A stretch of DNA of 18,784 nt from Kiritimatiellales bacterium (lineage in GTDB: Bacteria; Verrucomicrobiota; Kiritimatiellia; Kiritimatiellales; Pontiellaceae). The notes below the pieces were generated by a model. That model had not been told where the DNA came from. It did not search any database and saw only the letters and a list, made by a program, of their open reading frames with translations. A program made the position numbers and the translations under genes. Shown in pieces: positions 1 to 7,326 of this stretch. Each line of letters opens with the position of its first letter. Position 1 is the stretch's first letter. Location of the stretch: NCBI GenBank assembly GCA_030625905.1, contig DAOUQA010000011.1, forward strand, positions 1-18,784, given 5' to 3'.

Positions 1-72
1 TGATTCGTGATTCGTGATTCGTGATTCGTGATTCGTGATTCGTGATTCGTGATTCGTGATTCGTGATTCGTG
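1..72. repeat. 7-bp tandem repeat (TGATTCG)n
   Basis: Ten perfect head-to-tail copies of TGATTCG occupy 1-70, followed by a partial unit. The array begins at the window edge, so its true length is unknown. It ends about 150 bp upstream of the cvpA-like gene. A 7-bp unit is not a multiple of three and no reading frame through it looks coding, so I read it as a noncoding simple-sequence array that could vary in copy number by slippage. No function is evident. Confidence 0.95.
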
Positions 73-223
73 GATGATTTTCTCAACTTCCGGCTGGCCA
101 GCAACCTCCAATATCCGAAAAATTCCCGCATCCCGCAATAAATTGAACCGGACTTTAGACTTCCGACGGCGCAAATAACAATCTATCTTTCACTTGTTAG
201 TGTTGGAGGCGTTTCACATACAC

Positions 224-1132
224 ATGGCAATCGACATACTGGCGGCAATCATCCTGCTGTTTTTCTTTTTGGCGGGCTGGCACAAGGGGTTCCTGCTCTC
301 TTTACTGGGGGTTGTACGCGTGGTGCTCGCCTATGGAGCCGCCTATTTTTCAGGGCGCTACATTGGCTTCTGGCTGGGTGAAGTCGCCCATCGCCCGAGA
401 ATCGTCACCATTCCCGTCGTTGCGGGCATGACCTTCATGCTCATCACATTCGTCTTTCACATCGTCATGTCCGACATGCGTACCCGCCAACAGAAAAGGG
501 AAAAAGAAGAGAACCTTCAACCTCCCCTCTTCAGTTGTTTCATCGGCAGCGCAATCAATCTGGCAGGCGGCATCCTTTCGCTGGTACTTCTTTTTTGGAT
601 GGCCGACCTGTTCATGGCCGGCGCAACCGGAACCGCCATCCCAGGAGCGGACGAGGCCTATTTCAGCCGTTTTTCCCGGCGCACGGTTTTTGAAGTCGCC
701 CAGTTTATCATCCCCGACAAGGACAACGAATCTCAGGTTTCCGCCATGGCGCACATGATCAGCAACCCGGCGGACGGAATGGCGGCTTTCGAAAGGATCA
801 TGTCGGCCGACTCGATCCAACAACTCGCCAACGACCAGCAGTTGCCTGCAGACCTGTTGAGCGGCGATGCCGAGAGGATCCGGCAGAATACTTCGATCCA
901 ACAATTATTCAACGACCGCGCCTCCCTTGAGGAATTACGCGATCTCGGCATACTTTCAGGCACCGAAACCAAAGCCGGGTTATGTGAAAAACTGACGGCA
1001 GTCGGACGGAACGAAAAAGTCCGGGTCAGCATCGAAAGCCTGAAAGCCAGGGGGTTGCTGAGTGCCGACAAGATCGTGCTCCTTATCCGCGATCCCGAGT
1101 TCGACACCCTCCTCGCCGAACTACTCCGGTAG
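224..1132 (+). CDS. CvpA family membrane protein with C-terminal extension
   Basis: Predicted inner-membrane protein of the CvpA family (named for colicin V production; linked to envelope homeostasis). The N-terminus opens with MAIDILAAIILLFFFLAGW and the family-like GWHKGFLLSLLG segment. Four hydrophobic segments are visible at about residues 4-19, 22-45, 58-78 and 108-128. A charged, soluble tail of roughly 170 residues follows, making the 302-aa protein longer than the ~160-190 aa of typical CvpA. I chose ATG 224 because GGAGG lies at 205-209, although the 14-nt spacing is long; a TTG at 194 is in frame upstream. The gene converges on its neighbour and the two coding regions overlap by 12 bp. 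Family assignment is good; the role of the tail is unknown. Confidence 0.75.
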   Translation: MAIDILAAIILLFFFLAGWHKGFLLSLLGVVRVVLAYGAAYFSGRYIGFWLGEVAHRPRIVTIPVVAGMTFMLITFVFHIVMSDMRTRQQKREKEENLQPPLFSCFIGSAINLAGGILSLVLLFWMADLFMAGATGTAIPGADEAYFSRFSRRTVFEVAQFIIPDKDNESQVSAMAHMISNPADGMAAFERIMSADSIQQLANDQQLPADLLSGDAERIRQNTSIQQLFNDRASLEELRDLGILSGTETKAGLCEKLTAVGRNEKVRVSIESLKARGLLSADKIVLLIRDPEFDTLLAELLR

Positions 1133-1930
1133 CAGATCCTCCTGCCCTTCCCCGGGCGGAAGAACGCCTTCGGTCACAAGCTGGTCGTCCATCTCCTGCG
1201 TCAACGGAATCGGCAACGGCGGCATGCCCGAACGGATCACCTCCATCTGGTAGTCCTGCAGGTTGGCGCGGACTTCCGCGCGGCGCCTCTGCTGCTCTTC
1301 CGGCGAGAGCTGCGGCTCCGGCGGACGGGCGGGCGGCTGCTTCGGCGGTTCGTGGCGACGGAAGCCGCCCCCAAACTTGCGCTTCGGCGGCGTGACCTTC
1401 TTGGCCGGCACTTTTGCGGGGGCGGGTGCCTTGGAGAGCTCGAAAACCACCGGCTCTCCCTTGCTTTCCAACGTGGCCTGCGAACCGGCAAGATCGATAT
1501 CGAGCAACTTCAGACCCATGAAGCTTTCGCCCACCATGAGGATAATGCTTTTGGGATCGCCCGGCGCGGCCTTCAGGTTCTGGAACCCCGCGCGGATTTC
1601 ACCGCTTTCGCTTTCGAGGAGGAAGCACAGGCGCAGCTCTTTGGCGGCGGCCGCCGCTGCGGCGGCCGCCTTCTGCTCCGGATTGATATCCAGCAATGGA
1701 TCGGAACCGAAGGGCGAACGATCCAGAATCACGTCGTAGCGTTCCGGGTTATATTGCGGCGTCTCTGCGCAAGCCACGCCGGCAACCAGTGCGGTAGAAA
1801 TGAAGAGAACGGTTTGAACCACTGCGTTATTTCCTCCGAAAATTATCCGTCGCTTCGCTGGGGGTCTACGGTATGCAGTACCCTCGTTGAATGCTCGCTT
1901 TAACCCAAGGGGTGATTTTGTTTTCTTCAT
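1121..1930 (-). CDS. Secreted uncharacterised protein, proline/alanine-rich
   Basis: Exported protein of unknown function, 269 aa from the ATG at 1930. A hydrophobic stretch TVLFISTALVAGVACA at about residues 39-54 ends in an A-C-A cleavage site. The segment YDVILDRSPFGSDPLLDI follows, then an alanine run, then a compact region with FMGLKLLDIDLAGSQATLES, then a Pro/Lys/Arg-rich stretch with many PP and KP pairs. The middle recalls the HR-type domain of GspC/PilP-like secretion or pilus assembly proteins, but this is only a resemblance. Two starts compete. ATG 1930 has AAGGG upstream and begins MKKTK. GTG 1822 has GGAGG 10 nt upstream but would lack positive charges before the hydrophobic core. 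Residues 6-36 between them look foreign (see findings). The 3' end overlaps the convergent cvpA-like gene by 12 bp. Confidence 0.7.
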   Translation of the reverse strand: MKKTKSPLGLKRAFNEGTAYRRPPAKRRIIFGGNNAVVQTVLFISTALVAGVACAETPQYNPERYDVILDRSPFGSDPLLDINPEQKAAAAAAAAAKELRLCFLLESESGEIRAGFQNLKAAPGDPKSIILMVGESFMGLKLLDIDLAGSQATLESKGEPVVFELSKAPAPAKVPAKKVTPPKRKFGGGFRRHEPPKQPPARPPEPQLSPEEQQRRRAEVRANLQDYQMEVIRSGMPPLPIPLTQEMDDQLVTEGVLPPGEGQEDLLPE

Positions 1931-2064
1931 TTGGGAATCCCTTTTCAGAACACGGAAATAATGTTTCCTCGCGCCCGGTTCGTCAAGCGCAACCCCGCCT
2001 TACGACCGCTGGAGAAAAACGGCGGACGAACGGGAATATTGCACACTAAAAAGAAGAGATCTCC

Positions 2065-3384
2065 CTAGCGCCGCCGACCCAACGGCACGGAGAGGCTCCC
2101 GTTAAAGAATTCAATGATATGCCCGCGCTCGATCAACCAGCCCAGCGGCTGCAAGGCGTCCTTCGCCTCCTTCGACTTCGGGTCGAGCGAGGGATGCAAA
2201 ACCTCAAGCAGATGCGGCCGGGTCGAACCGGGGTTCTCCTTCAGGAAAACCAGCACTTCTGCGATACTGTCGATGGTGTCCTCCGGTTTGACGGGGTGCG
2301 GCTTGATGTGGGTGACAAAGTTAATCTTCCCGGCTTTGAACAGGTACAGATGCATATGCCGAAAAGCGGCGCGCATCGCGAACGACATGGAGAGCGGGAA
2401 ATGACTCTCCTTCGCCCAAACCCACCGGATGGCGTGGGTGATATCGCGGTCTTCCAGGCCTTGGGCAATCTTCGAGGGAATGACTGCGCGGTGTGTCTCC
2501 TCATACATCGCTGCAATGTCCTGCATAAAATCGGCCTCGGCCTTGTGCAGATCGACCGGCTCCGCCTCGGGATCAGACCTGAGTTTGTAGACCGTCTTTG
2601 CCCGGCTTTCCTGCTTCCACTGCTCAATCAACTCCTCATCGCGCACCGTCTCGACATTGCGCTTGTATTCTTCGAGTGAGAGGTGTGCAAAACGGGTTTG
2701 GTGGAGCTCGTTGAGTTTGTCGGTATAGCTATGGTGGTTCGGCGGCCCCAGCAATATGCCGCTCTTGCGGCAACGCGCCACGCAGACAAATTGCCCGGCG
2801 GGCGGATCGGTTTCGATCTCTTCCTTCTCGTAGACATCGGACAGGTGCTTCGACACTAGGTGTTGGACGATCATTTCCTTCGAACACGCGACCGCCTTAC
2901 AGCGCTTGCACTGGAACATCGTAAAGTCCGGCGCATCCTTGTTTGCCTCGATCTTCACGAGATAGCCCTCGGCATCATGGATAAACAAGTTCGCCAGATC
3001 CATCAACGGATAGGCGCGGCGCGAATGGTGCATCTGCCGCACCAGCGAGGCCAAGCGCTTCTGTTCGGGCAGGAAAGATACGGAAACAGGAATCTCCCGG
3101 GCCGCCGGCTCGCGCGGCGGGCGCGCGGGACGGGAACGGTCGTCGCGGTCGGGACGCGAGGAGCGTGGACGCTCATTGCGGGAATCGCGCTGGGGCGGGC
3201 GGCTGCCGTCGCGCCGATCACGACGGTCGCGGCGGCCGGAATCGGAATAGCTCTTCGTGCTATAGTGGTTTTCCCCCGGCGGCTTACGCGCCCACTGGGG
3301 TACAAAGTTCAGATCAAGGATGATGTCTTTGGCATCATTCCGCTCTTCCTGCTCTTGTGTTTTATCTTCCATGGGGACACCCAT
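2065..3384 (-). CDS. Uncharacterised zinc-finger, Arg/Asp-rich protein (PVC-type)
   Basis: A 439-aa cytoplasmic protein with no signal peptide. Residues ~45-98 form a low-complexity, probably disordered Arg/Asp/Pro/Ser tract of the RDRRDRRDGSRPP kind, typical of RNA-associated proteins. A C2H2-like metal site follows: C159, C162, H175, H180, with further cysteines at C201 and C205. The C-terminal ~170 residues are mixed alpha/beta and end with a region (VLVFLKENPGSTRPHLLEVL ... GWLIERGHIIEF) that could be a winged helix. I believe similar proteins recur in Verrucomicrobia-related genomes, from memory only. A nucleic-acid-binding role is inference. The start is uncertain: ATG 3384 and ATG 3372 (MEDKTQ) both lack a strong Shine-Dalgarno. 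Confidence 0.75.
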   Translation of the reverse strand: MGVPMEDKTQEQEERNDAKDIILDLNFVPQWARKPPGENHYSTKSYSDSGRRDRRDRRDGSRPPQRDSRNERPRSSRPDRDDRSRPARPPREPAAREIPVSVSFLPEQKRLASLVRQMHHSRRAYPLMDLANLFIHDAEGYLVKIEANKDAPDFTMFQCKRCKAVACSKEMIVQHLVSKHLSDVYEKEEIETDPPAGQFVCVARCRKSGILLGPPNHHSYTDKLNELHQTRFAHLSLEEYKRNVETVRDEELIEQWKQESRAKTVYKLRSDPEAEPVDLHKAEADFMQDIAAMYEETHRAVIPSKIAQGLEDRDITHAIRWVWAKESHFPLSMSFAMRAAFRHMHLYLFKAGKINFVTHIKPHPVKPEDTIDSIAEVLVFLKENPGSTRPHLLEVLHPSLDPKSKEAKDALQPLGWLIERGHIIEFFNGSLSVPLGRRR

Positions 3385-3697
3385 ACGTTTATGTACTCAA
3401 TATACAATGCAACCCCAGTTTAGACAAATTCCCTTCATTTAAAAGCACTAACCACAAAAGACATTCTCTGCCGAATACTTCTTTGGTCCGCCTGAATCAG
3501 TCATTCCAAATCAATTTCGCAAGGGATACACCACCGTCCGCCCAGCCAGCCCTGCTTTCTACAAACTCCTTGAAAAAACCATGCCCGACTGGAAAAAGCG
3601 AAAACATAGGCTGGAATTGGCCATGGTCTGACTGCGAGGATGCCGCAATCGGCAAGATTGCGGATCAAATCCTCGCCCCCTGTTATCGACTTTCCTT
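3385..3697. other. Intergenic region between divergent genes
   Basis: This 313-bp gap separates the start of the minus-strand zinc-finger gene from the plus-strand transporter. It must hold promoters for both. I see one perfect 8-bp hairpin (CCGCAATC 3643-3650, GATTGCGG 3656-3663, 5-nt loop) without a T tract, so it is not a terminator. It could be an operator or a repeat remnant. No convincing coding sequence is present. Confidence 0.6.
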
Positions 3698-3757
3698 TTG
3701 CCCGAGGGTCTGAGAAGCTTGGTTGTGGAAACTAATTCAGGGAACCGGAGTGGTGTC

Positions 3758-5971
3758 ATGGGCGAGTTGGAAGAAAAACAGGGTTACGCGTTCGGAACCT
3801 TTAAAGGCGTTTTTACGCCGAGCATCCTAACGATCCTCGGCGTGATCATGTATCTGCGCTTTGGTTGGGTGCTCGGGAGCGTCGGACTGACGGGTACGTT
3901 GCTGATTGTGACGATCGCCACCTCGATCACTTTCCTGACGGCACTATCGCTCTCGGCGCTAGCCACCAACATGAAAGTGGGCGGCGGCGGAGCCTACTAC
4001 ATCATTTCGCGCTCGCTTGGACTGGAGGCCGGCGCGGCGATCGGCCTGCCGCTCTTTTTTGCCCAGGCACTCGGGATCGCCTTCTATGTATCGGGCTTCA
4101 CCGAGGCGCTGATGGGCAATCTGAGCCAATACTTGCCCGCCTTTCTCACGGCCAAAGTAATCGCGGTCGCGACGCTGACCCTGCTGACGGCGCTGGCCTA
4201 TTTTTCCGCTAACTTGGCCATGAAGGCGCAGTTTGTGATTTTCGCGGTAATCGTCGCTTCACTGGCTTCGTTTTTCATGGGGGGATCCACGGCGGAGGTA
4301 ATCGGTGAAACCACCATCCCAAAGGGCATCGGCTTCTGGGTGGTATTCGCCGTCTTCTTCCCGGCGGTGACGGGCATCGAGGCGGGCATCGCCATGTCGG
4401 GCGACCTGAAGAAACCGTCGCGGTCGCTGCCGCTCGGCACGCTGGGCGCGGTGATCATTGGGTATGTGATCTACATGGCCCTGCCGGTTTTCCTGAGCCG
4501 CACGGTTTCGGATCCAGAACTACTGTTAAATCCGAACGCCATGCGGTCGGTCGCCCGCTGGGGCATCCTGATCGTGGTTGGCGTATTCGCGGCTTCGCTC
4601 TCCAGCGCATTGGGCGCACTGCTCGGTGCGCCGCGCACGCTACAGGCGCTGGCGAACGACCGTATCCTACCGCGCTTTATCGGCCGCGGCTTCGGGCCGG
4701 ACAAAGCCGACCCGCGTATTGCCACCGCCCTCTCGTTCGGCGTCGCACTGGTGGCCGTCCTGCTGGGGGATCTCAACCTGATCGCCCCAATCCTTTCGAT
4801 GTTTTTCCTCACCTCCTATGGATTACTGAACCTATCCGCCGGATTAGAGGGCTTGATCGAAAGCCCATCGTGGCGACCCAAGTTCAAGGTACACTTTGGC
4901 ATCTCACTGTTCGGTGCCGCGGGTTGCTTTACGGTCATGCTGATGATCAATGCCGGAGCCACCCTCATCGCCATCCTCGTAACGTCCTCGGTTTTCTATC
5001 TCGTGAAGCGCCGCCGCCTGAATGCGCATTGGGTCGATATGCGCTACGGCATTTTTACCCTGCTCGTACGCTTTGGAATCCAGCAACTGAGTCGCCTCAA
5101 GCCCGACGAGCATACCTGGCGGCCTAACATTCTCGCGCTAAGCGGTTCTCCCAAATCGCACTGGCATCTGGTGGAGATGGCGTACTCGCTCACGCGGCAC
5201 AGCAGCGCGCTAACCGTCGCGAGCATCCTGCCGGTGGAGGACTGGTCGGCGGAAAAAGTCCAAGGCATGGAAGAGTCGATGCGCGAATATCTGCATAAGC
5301 GCGAAGTCGATGCCATGGTGAAAATCTTTCCCTCCCCCGACATGTTGACCGGTGCCAAATCGTTGGTGCGTGCCTACGGATATGGCCCTCTCACGCCGAA
5401 TACCATTCTGCTGGGCGATACGGAAACCCGCTCCAACTTCGATGGCTTCGCCGAATTGATCCGACTAGTCTACTGCACAAACCGCAACCTGATTATGCTG
5501 CGCGAAAGCGAGGTCGAACCCGCCGAGGAGGCCGATGAAATCCATGTCTGGTGGGGCGGGAACAAGGACAATATTGGTTTGATCCTGACGCTGGCCTATC
5601 AAATCCAGAAGAGTCCCGTCTGGAAGCAGTCCAAGCTCGTGCTCAAAACCATCGTCGAAACCGAAGAAGAGCGCGAGGCCGCCAAGGAACGCCTTGATAC
5701 ATTCATCGAAGAGCAGCGCATTCCCGCCGAAAGCGAGGCGCTCATCAAACGCTTGCCAAGTGTCTTCGATATCATCCGCCAATCGTCCGCCGATGCCGGC
5801 CTGGTCTTCATGGGCATGCGCCCGCCGGGGGAAGAAGAGAGCGTCGAGGACTACAGCCGCTACTATGGCAACCTGATGGAAACCACCAAGGACATGCCGC
5901 CGCTGGCACTCGTACTCGCTGCCGAAGAGATCGAGTTCCGGCAAGTGATCGGTATCTCGGAGATGGGCTGA
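3758..5971 (+). CDS. SLC12-type cation-chloride cotransporter / APC permease
   Basis: Predicted 737-aa inner-membrane transporter of the APC superfamily, closest in pattern to the SLC12 (Na-K-2Cl / K-Cl cotransporter) family. The first segment (FTPSILTILGVIMYLRFGWV) matches the TM1 pattern of that family. GAYYIISRSLG, the following GIAFYVSGFTEAL, and FFPAVTGIEAGIAMSGDLKKP match the family's TM3 and TM6-7 region motifs. About twelve hydrophobic segments span residues ~15-430. A ~300-residue cytosolic C-terminal domain follows, as in eukaryotic SLC12 proteins. The start at ATG 3758 is preceded by GGAG with 7-nt spacing; an in-frame TTG at 3698 is less likely. Substrate (K, Na, Cl or amino acid) cannot be told from sequence alone. 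It appears monocistronic. Confidence 0.85.
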   Translation: MGELEEKQGYAFGTFKGVFTPSILTILGVIMYLRFGWVLGSVGLTGTLLIVTIATSITFLTALSLSALATNMKVGGGGAYYIISRSLGLEAGAAIGLPLFFAQALGIAFYVSGFTEALMGNLSQYLPAFLTAKVIAVATLTLLTALAYFSANLAMKAQFVIFAVIVASLASFFMGGSTAEVIGETTIPKGIGFWVVFAVFFPAVTGIEAGIAMSGDLKKPSRSLPLGTLGAVIIGYVIYMALPVFLSRTVSDPELLLNPNAMRSVARWGILIVVGVFAASLSSALGALLGAPRTLQALANDRILPRFIGRGFGPDKADPRIATALSFGVALVAVLLGDLNLIAPILSMFFLTSYGLLNLSAGLEGLIESPSWRPKFKVHFGISLFGAAGCFTVMLMINAGATLIAILVTSSVFYLVKRRRLNAHWVDMRYGIFTLLVRFGIQQLSRLKPDEHTWRPNILALSGSPKSHWHLVEMAYSLTRHSSALTVASILPVEDWSAEKVQGMEESMREYLHKREVDAMVKIFPSPDMLTGAKSLVRAYGYGPLTPNTILLGDTETRSNFDGFAELIRLVYCTNRNLIMLRESEVEPAEEADEIHVWWGGNKDNIGLILTLAYQIQKSPVWKQSKLVLKTIVETEEEREAAKERLDTFIEEQRIPAESEALIKRLPSVFDIIRQSSADAGLVFMGMRPPGEEESVEDYSRYYGNLMETTKDMPPLALVLAAEEIEFRQVIGISEMG

Positions 5972-6033
5972 GGATCAAGGGATCGAGACACTATTGCTCC
6001 GGCAGTTAAATTTCAACCATCCATTACTGTGGC

Positions 6034-6219
6034 TTATTCCCCGAAACGGAATTCACCGGAGAGCAATTCGTTCTGGATTTGTTCAATGTTTGTGTGCAGG
6101 TCTTCGCGGAACCGGCGCACCTCCAACCGGTCGGCCTTCCCCTTCTGCGTGGCGTGAAAAGCCTCCAGCAGGTTGTCGAGATCCGCGATCTTTTCGAACA
6201 GGTTCCCGGTTCGTTTCAT
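6034..6219 (-). pseudogene. Reverse transcriptase N-terminal fragment (truncated)
   Basis: The ATG at 6219 is preceded by AAGGA with suitable spacing and opens an ORF of 61 codons starting MKRTGNLFEKIADLDNLLEA and ending LLSGEFRFGE. This matches the extreme N-terminus of bacterial retron/DGR-like RNA-directed DNA polymerases, where the sequence normally continues with a YR-x-F...DPKER motif. Here a TAA stop replaces the next codon and nothing RT-like is found beyond, so the catalytic palm with YxDD is absent. It is a relic of a longer gene or a rare standalone fragment. The start and ribosome-binding site look intact, so a short peptide could still be made. Confidence 0.6.
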
Positions 6220-6231
6220 TTGGGTATTCCT

Positions 6232-6342
6232 TGGAGTGCTCCGGCTCGACGGAGCTTTTAAATAAGCCGCAGGCGAACCGGTACGATGCAATTTAAAAGC
6301 GCAGTCGAGCGGCTTCGCCGTCCTTCGGACCTGCGCACTCCA
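6232..6342 (-). repeat. Structured inverted-repeat element upstream of RT fragment
   Basis: A 111-bp element bounded by the perfect 8-bp inverted repeat TGGAGTGC/GCACTCCA. Inside it lie CTCGAC (6245-6250)/GTCGAG (6304-6309) and a perfect 10-bp pair GCTTTTAAAT (6254-6263)/ATTTAAAAGC (6291-6300). The right arm carries two abutting small hairpins with TTC loops: CGGC/GCCG (6310-6320) and GTCC/GGAC (6320-6330, sharing base 6320). It ends 12 nt before the RT fragment's ATG on the minus strand. Such a multi-branched fold suggests either a mobile palindromic element or a structured RNA paired with the RT. One copy only is seen in this window. Confidence 0.7.
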
Positions 6343-6344
6343 TA

Positions 6345-6482
6345 TTATTTCCCTTCCGACGGGACGTGGTCCCGGCAGATTTCCAGCAGGGCTTCGCCAT
6401 ATTTCTCGATGCGCGGCTTGCCTACCCCTTCCACTCTTCCAAGTTCGGTGATCGTGCCGACCTTCTTCTTGACGATTTCCGT
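6345..6482 (-). pseudogene. HRDC-like domain C-terminal fragment
   Basis: On the minus strand an open frame ends at TAA 6345-6347. It encodes EIVKKKVGTITELGRVEGVG followed by KPRIEKYGEALLEICRDH. The pattern of a helix, then GRVEGVG, then a K-x-x-x-YGEALLEI helix is typical of the HRDC nucleic-acid-binding domain at the C-terminus of RecQ-type helicases and some nucleases. Upstream the frame runs into a palindromic element (6481-6561) and then a stop, so only the last ~45 codons survive. The stop codon lies 2 bp from the structured element that precedes the RT fragment. Confidence 0.5.
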
Positions 6483-6561
6483 GTAGCCGCGATCCGAGAT
6501 CGCGGGGCGCACGCAAGGCCGCTCAACCGCAGAAGCGGGGTCTTGGCTCCCGCCCTACACC
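6481..6561. repeat. Palindromic element with GTGTAG ends
   Basis: An 81-bp GC-rich element begins GTGTAGCCGCG and ends CGCCCTACACC, so its ends are inverted (GTGTAG/CTACAC plus partial GC arms). It contains a perfect 8-bp hairpin CCGCGATC-CGA-GATCGCGG near its left end. It starts exactly where the HRDC-like fragment loses coding homology and ends 6 bp before the gmk stop codon. End sequence and architecture resemble the repeats at 8264, 11578 and 18322. Confidence 0.5.
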
Positions 6562-6567
6562 CCACAC

Positions 6568-7215
6568 TCAACCCATCTGGGTCTGGGTCAGAATAACGGT
6601 CTTGAGTTCCTGATAGGCGGTTTCGAGGTTGTCGTTGACGATCTGGAAGGAATATTCCGCAACACATTCCATTTCGGCCTTTGCATTGGCGAGCCGCTTC
6701 TTGATGGCTATTTCCTCGTCGGTACCGCGACCGCGCAGGCGCTGTTCAAGCACCTCCATGGACGGCGGCGAGATAAAGATATCGGTAAAGCCACGGCGAA
6801 CGGGATTCCGCGGATCGAGGCGGGAGAGCGATTCACGGATCTGCGCGGCACCCTGCACATCGATATCGAGCAGGACGTGGTTGCCCTCCTCCATGGTATA
6901 GAGCACGGTGTCTTCGAGCGTGCCGTAGAAGTTCCCGTGCACCTTGGCATGTTCAAGAAACTCGCCATTCTTGATGCGCGTCTTGAATTCCTTCTTGGAG
7001 AGGAAGTAGTAGTGCATGCCATCCTTTTCGTCGCCGCGCGGCGCGCGGGTGGTGCAGGAAACGGAATAGACCACCTCGGGAAACTCGTCCACCAGCTGGT
7101 CGCAAAGCGTGCTCTTGCCCGCCCCGGACGGAGCCGACACGACAATCATCAGCGGGCGTGACGGGCGCGGTTTTGCAGGAGGCTCTTCGATTAATTCATT
7201 ATTGTTCAGCTTCAC
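6568..7215 (-). CDS. gmk: Guanylate kinase
   Basis: Cytosolic enzyme that phosphorylates GMP (and dGMP) to GDP with ATP, needed for purine nucleotide recycling. The P-loop APSGAGKS lies at residues 28-35. It is followed by the GMP-binding region (SVSCTTRAPRGDEKDGMHYYF), the GEFLEHAKVHGNFYGT segment and the LLDIDVQGA motif, all in family order. At 215 aa it is slightly longer than the usual ~205 because of a ~20-residue polar N-terminal extension. The start codon is GTG at 7215, with AAGGAG (7221-7226) 5 nt upstream. It lies 111 bp downstream of yicC on the same strand, an arrangement common in bacteria, so co-transcription is likely. A GTGTAG palindromic element sits just past its stop. Confidence 0.97.
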   Translation of the reverse strand: MKLNNNELIEEPPAKPRPSRPLMIVVSAPSGAGKSTLCDQLVDEFPEVVYSVSCTTRAPRGDEKDGMHYYFLSKKEFKTRIKNGEFLEHAKVHGNFYGTLEDTVLYTMEEGNHVLLDIDVQGAAQIRESLSRLDPRNPVRRGFTDIFISPPSMEVLEQRLRGRGTDEEIAIKKRLANAKAEMECVAEYSFQIVNDNLETAYQELKTVILTQTQMG

Positions 7216-7326
7216 TGCGGCTCCTTTCCTGCTGTTCTCTTTACAAAACGATGGATAACAAAACTATTATTCCATGCGCCAGTCCGACACCTATTCTCCA
7301 TCGTCTTGTTATCAATAGTCTTGTTG

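Noticed and set aside
1..72. CRISPR array
   Set aside because: The repeat unit is 7 bp with no spacers; it is a simple tandem repeat.
1263..1739. Long plus-strand ORFs opposite the secreted protein gene (also 1352-1903)
   Set aside because: They are antisense to a gene with a convincing signal peptide and coding pattern; the translations are low-complexity Ala/Ser/Arg-rich and match no family.
2119..2679. Plus-strand open frames within the zinc-finger gene, including 2860-3423
   Set aside because: Shadows of the minus-strand gene, with no start signal or family match.
3643..3663. 8-bp perfect hairpin upstream of the transporter gene as a terminator
   Set aside because: There is no T tract on either side and no gene ends just before it on the plus strand.
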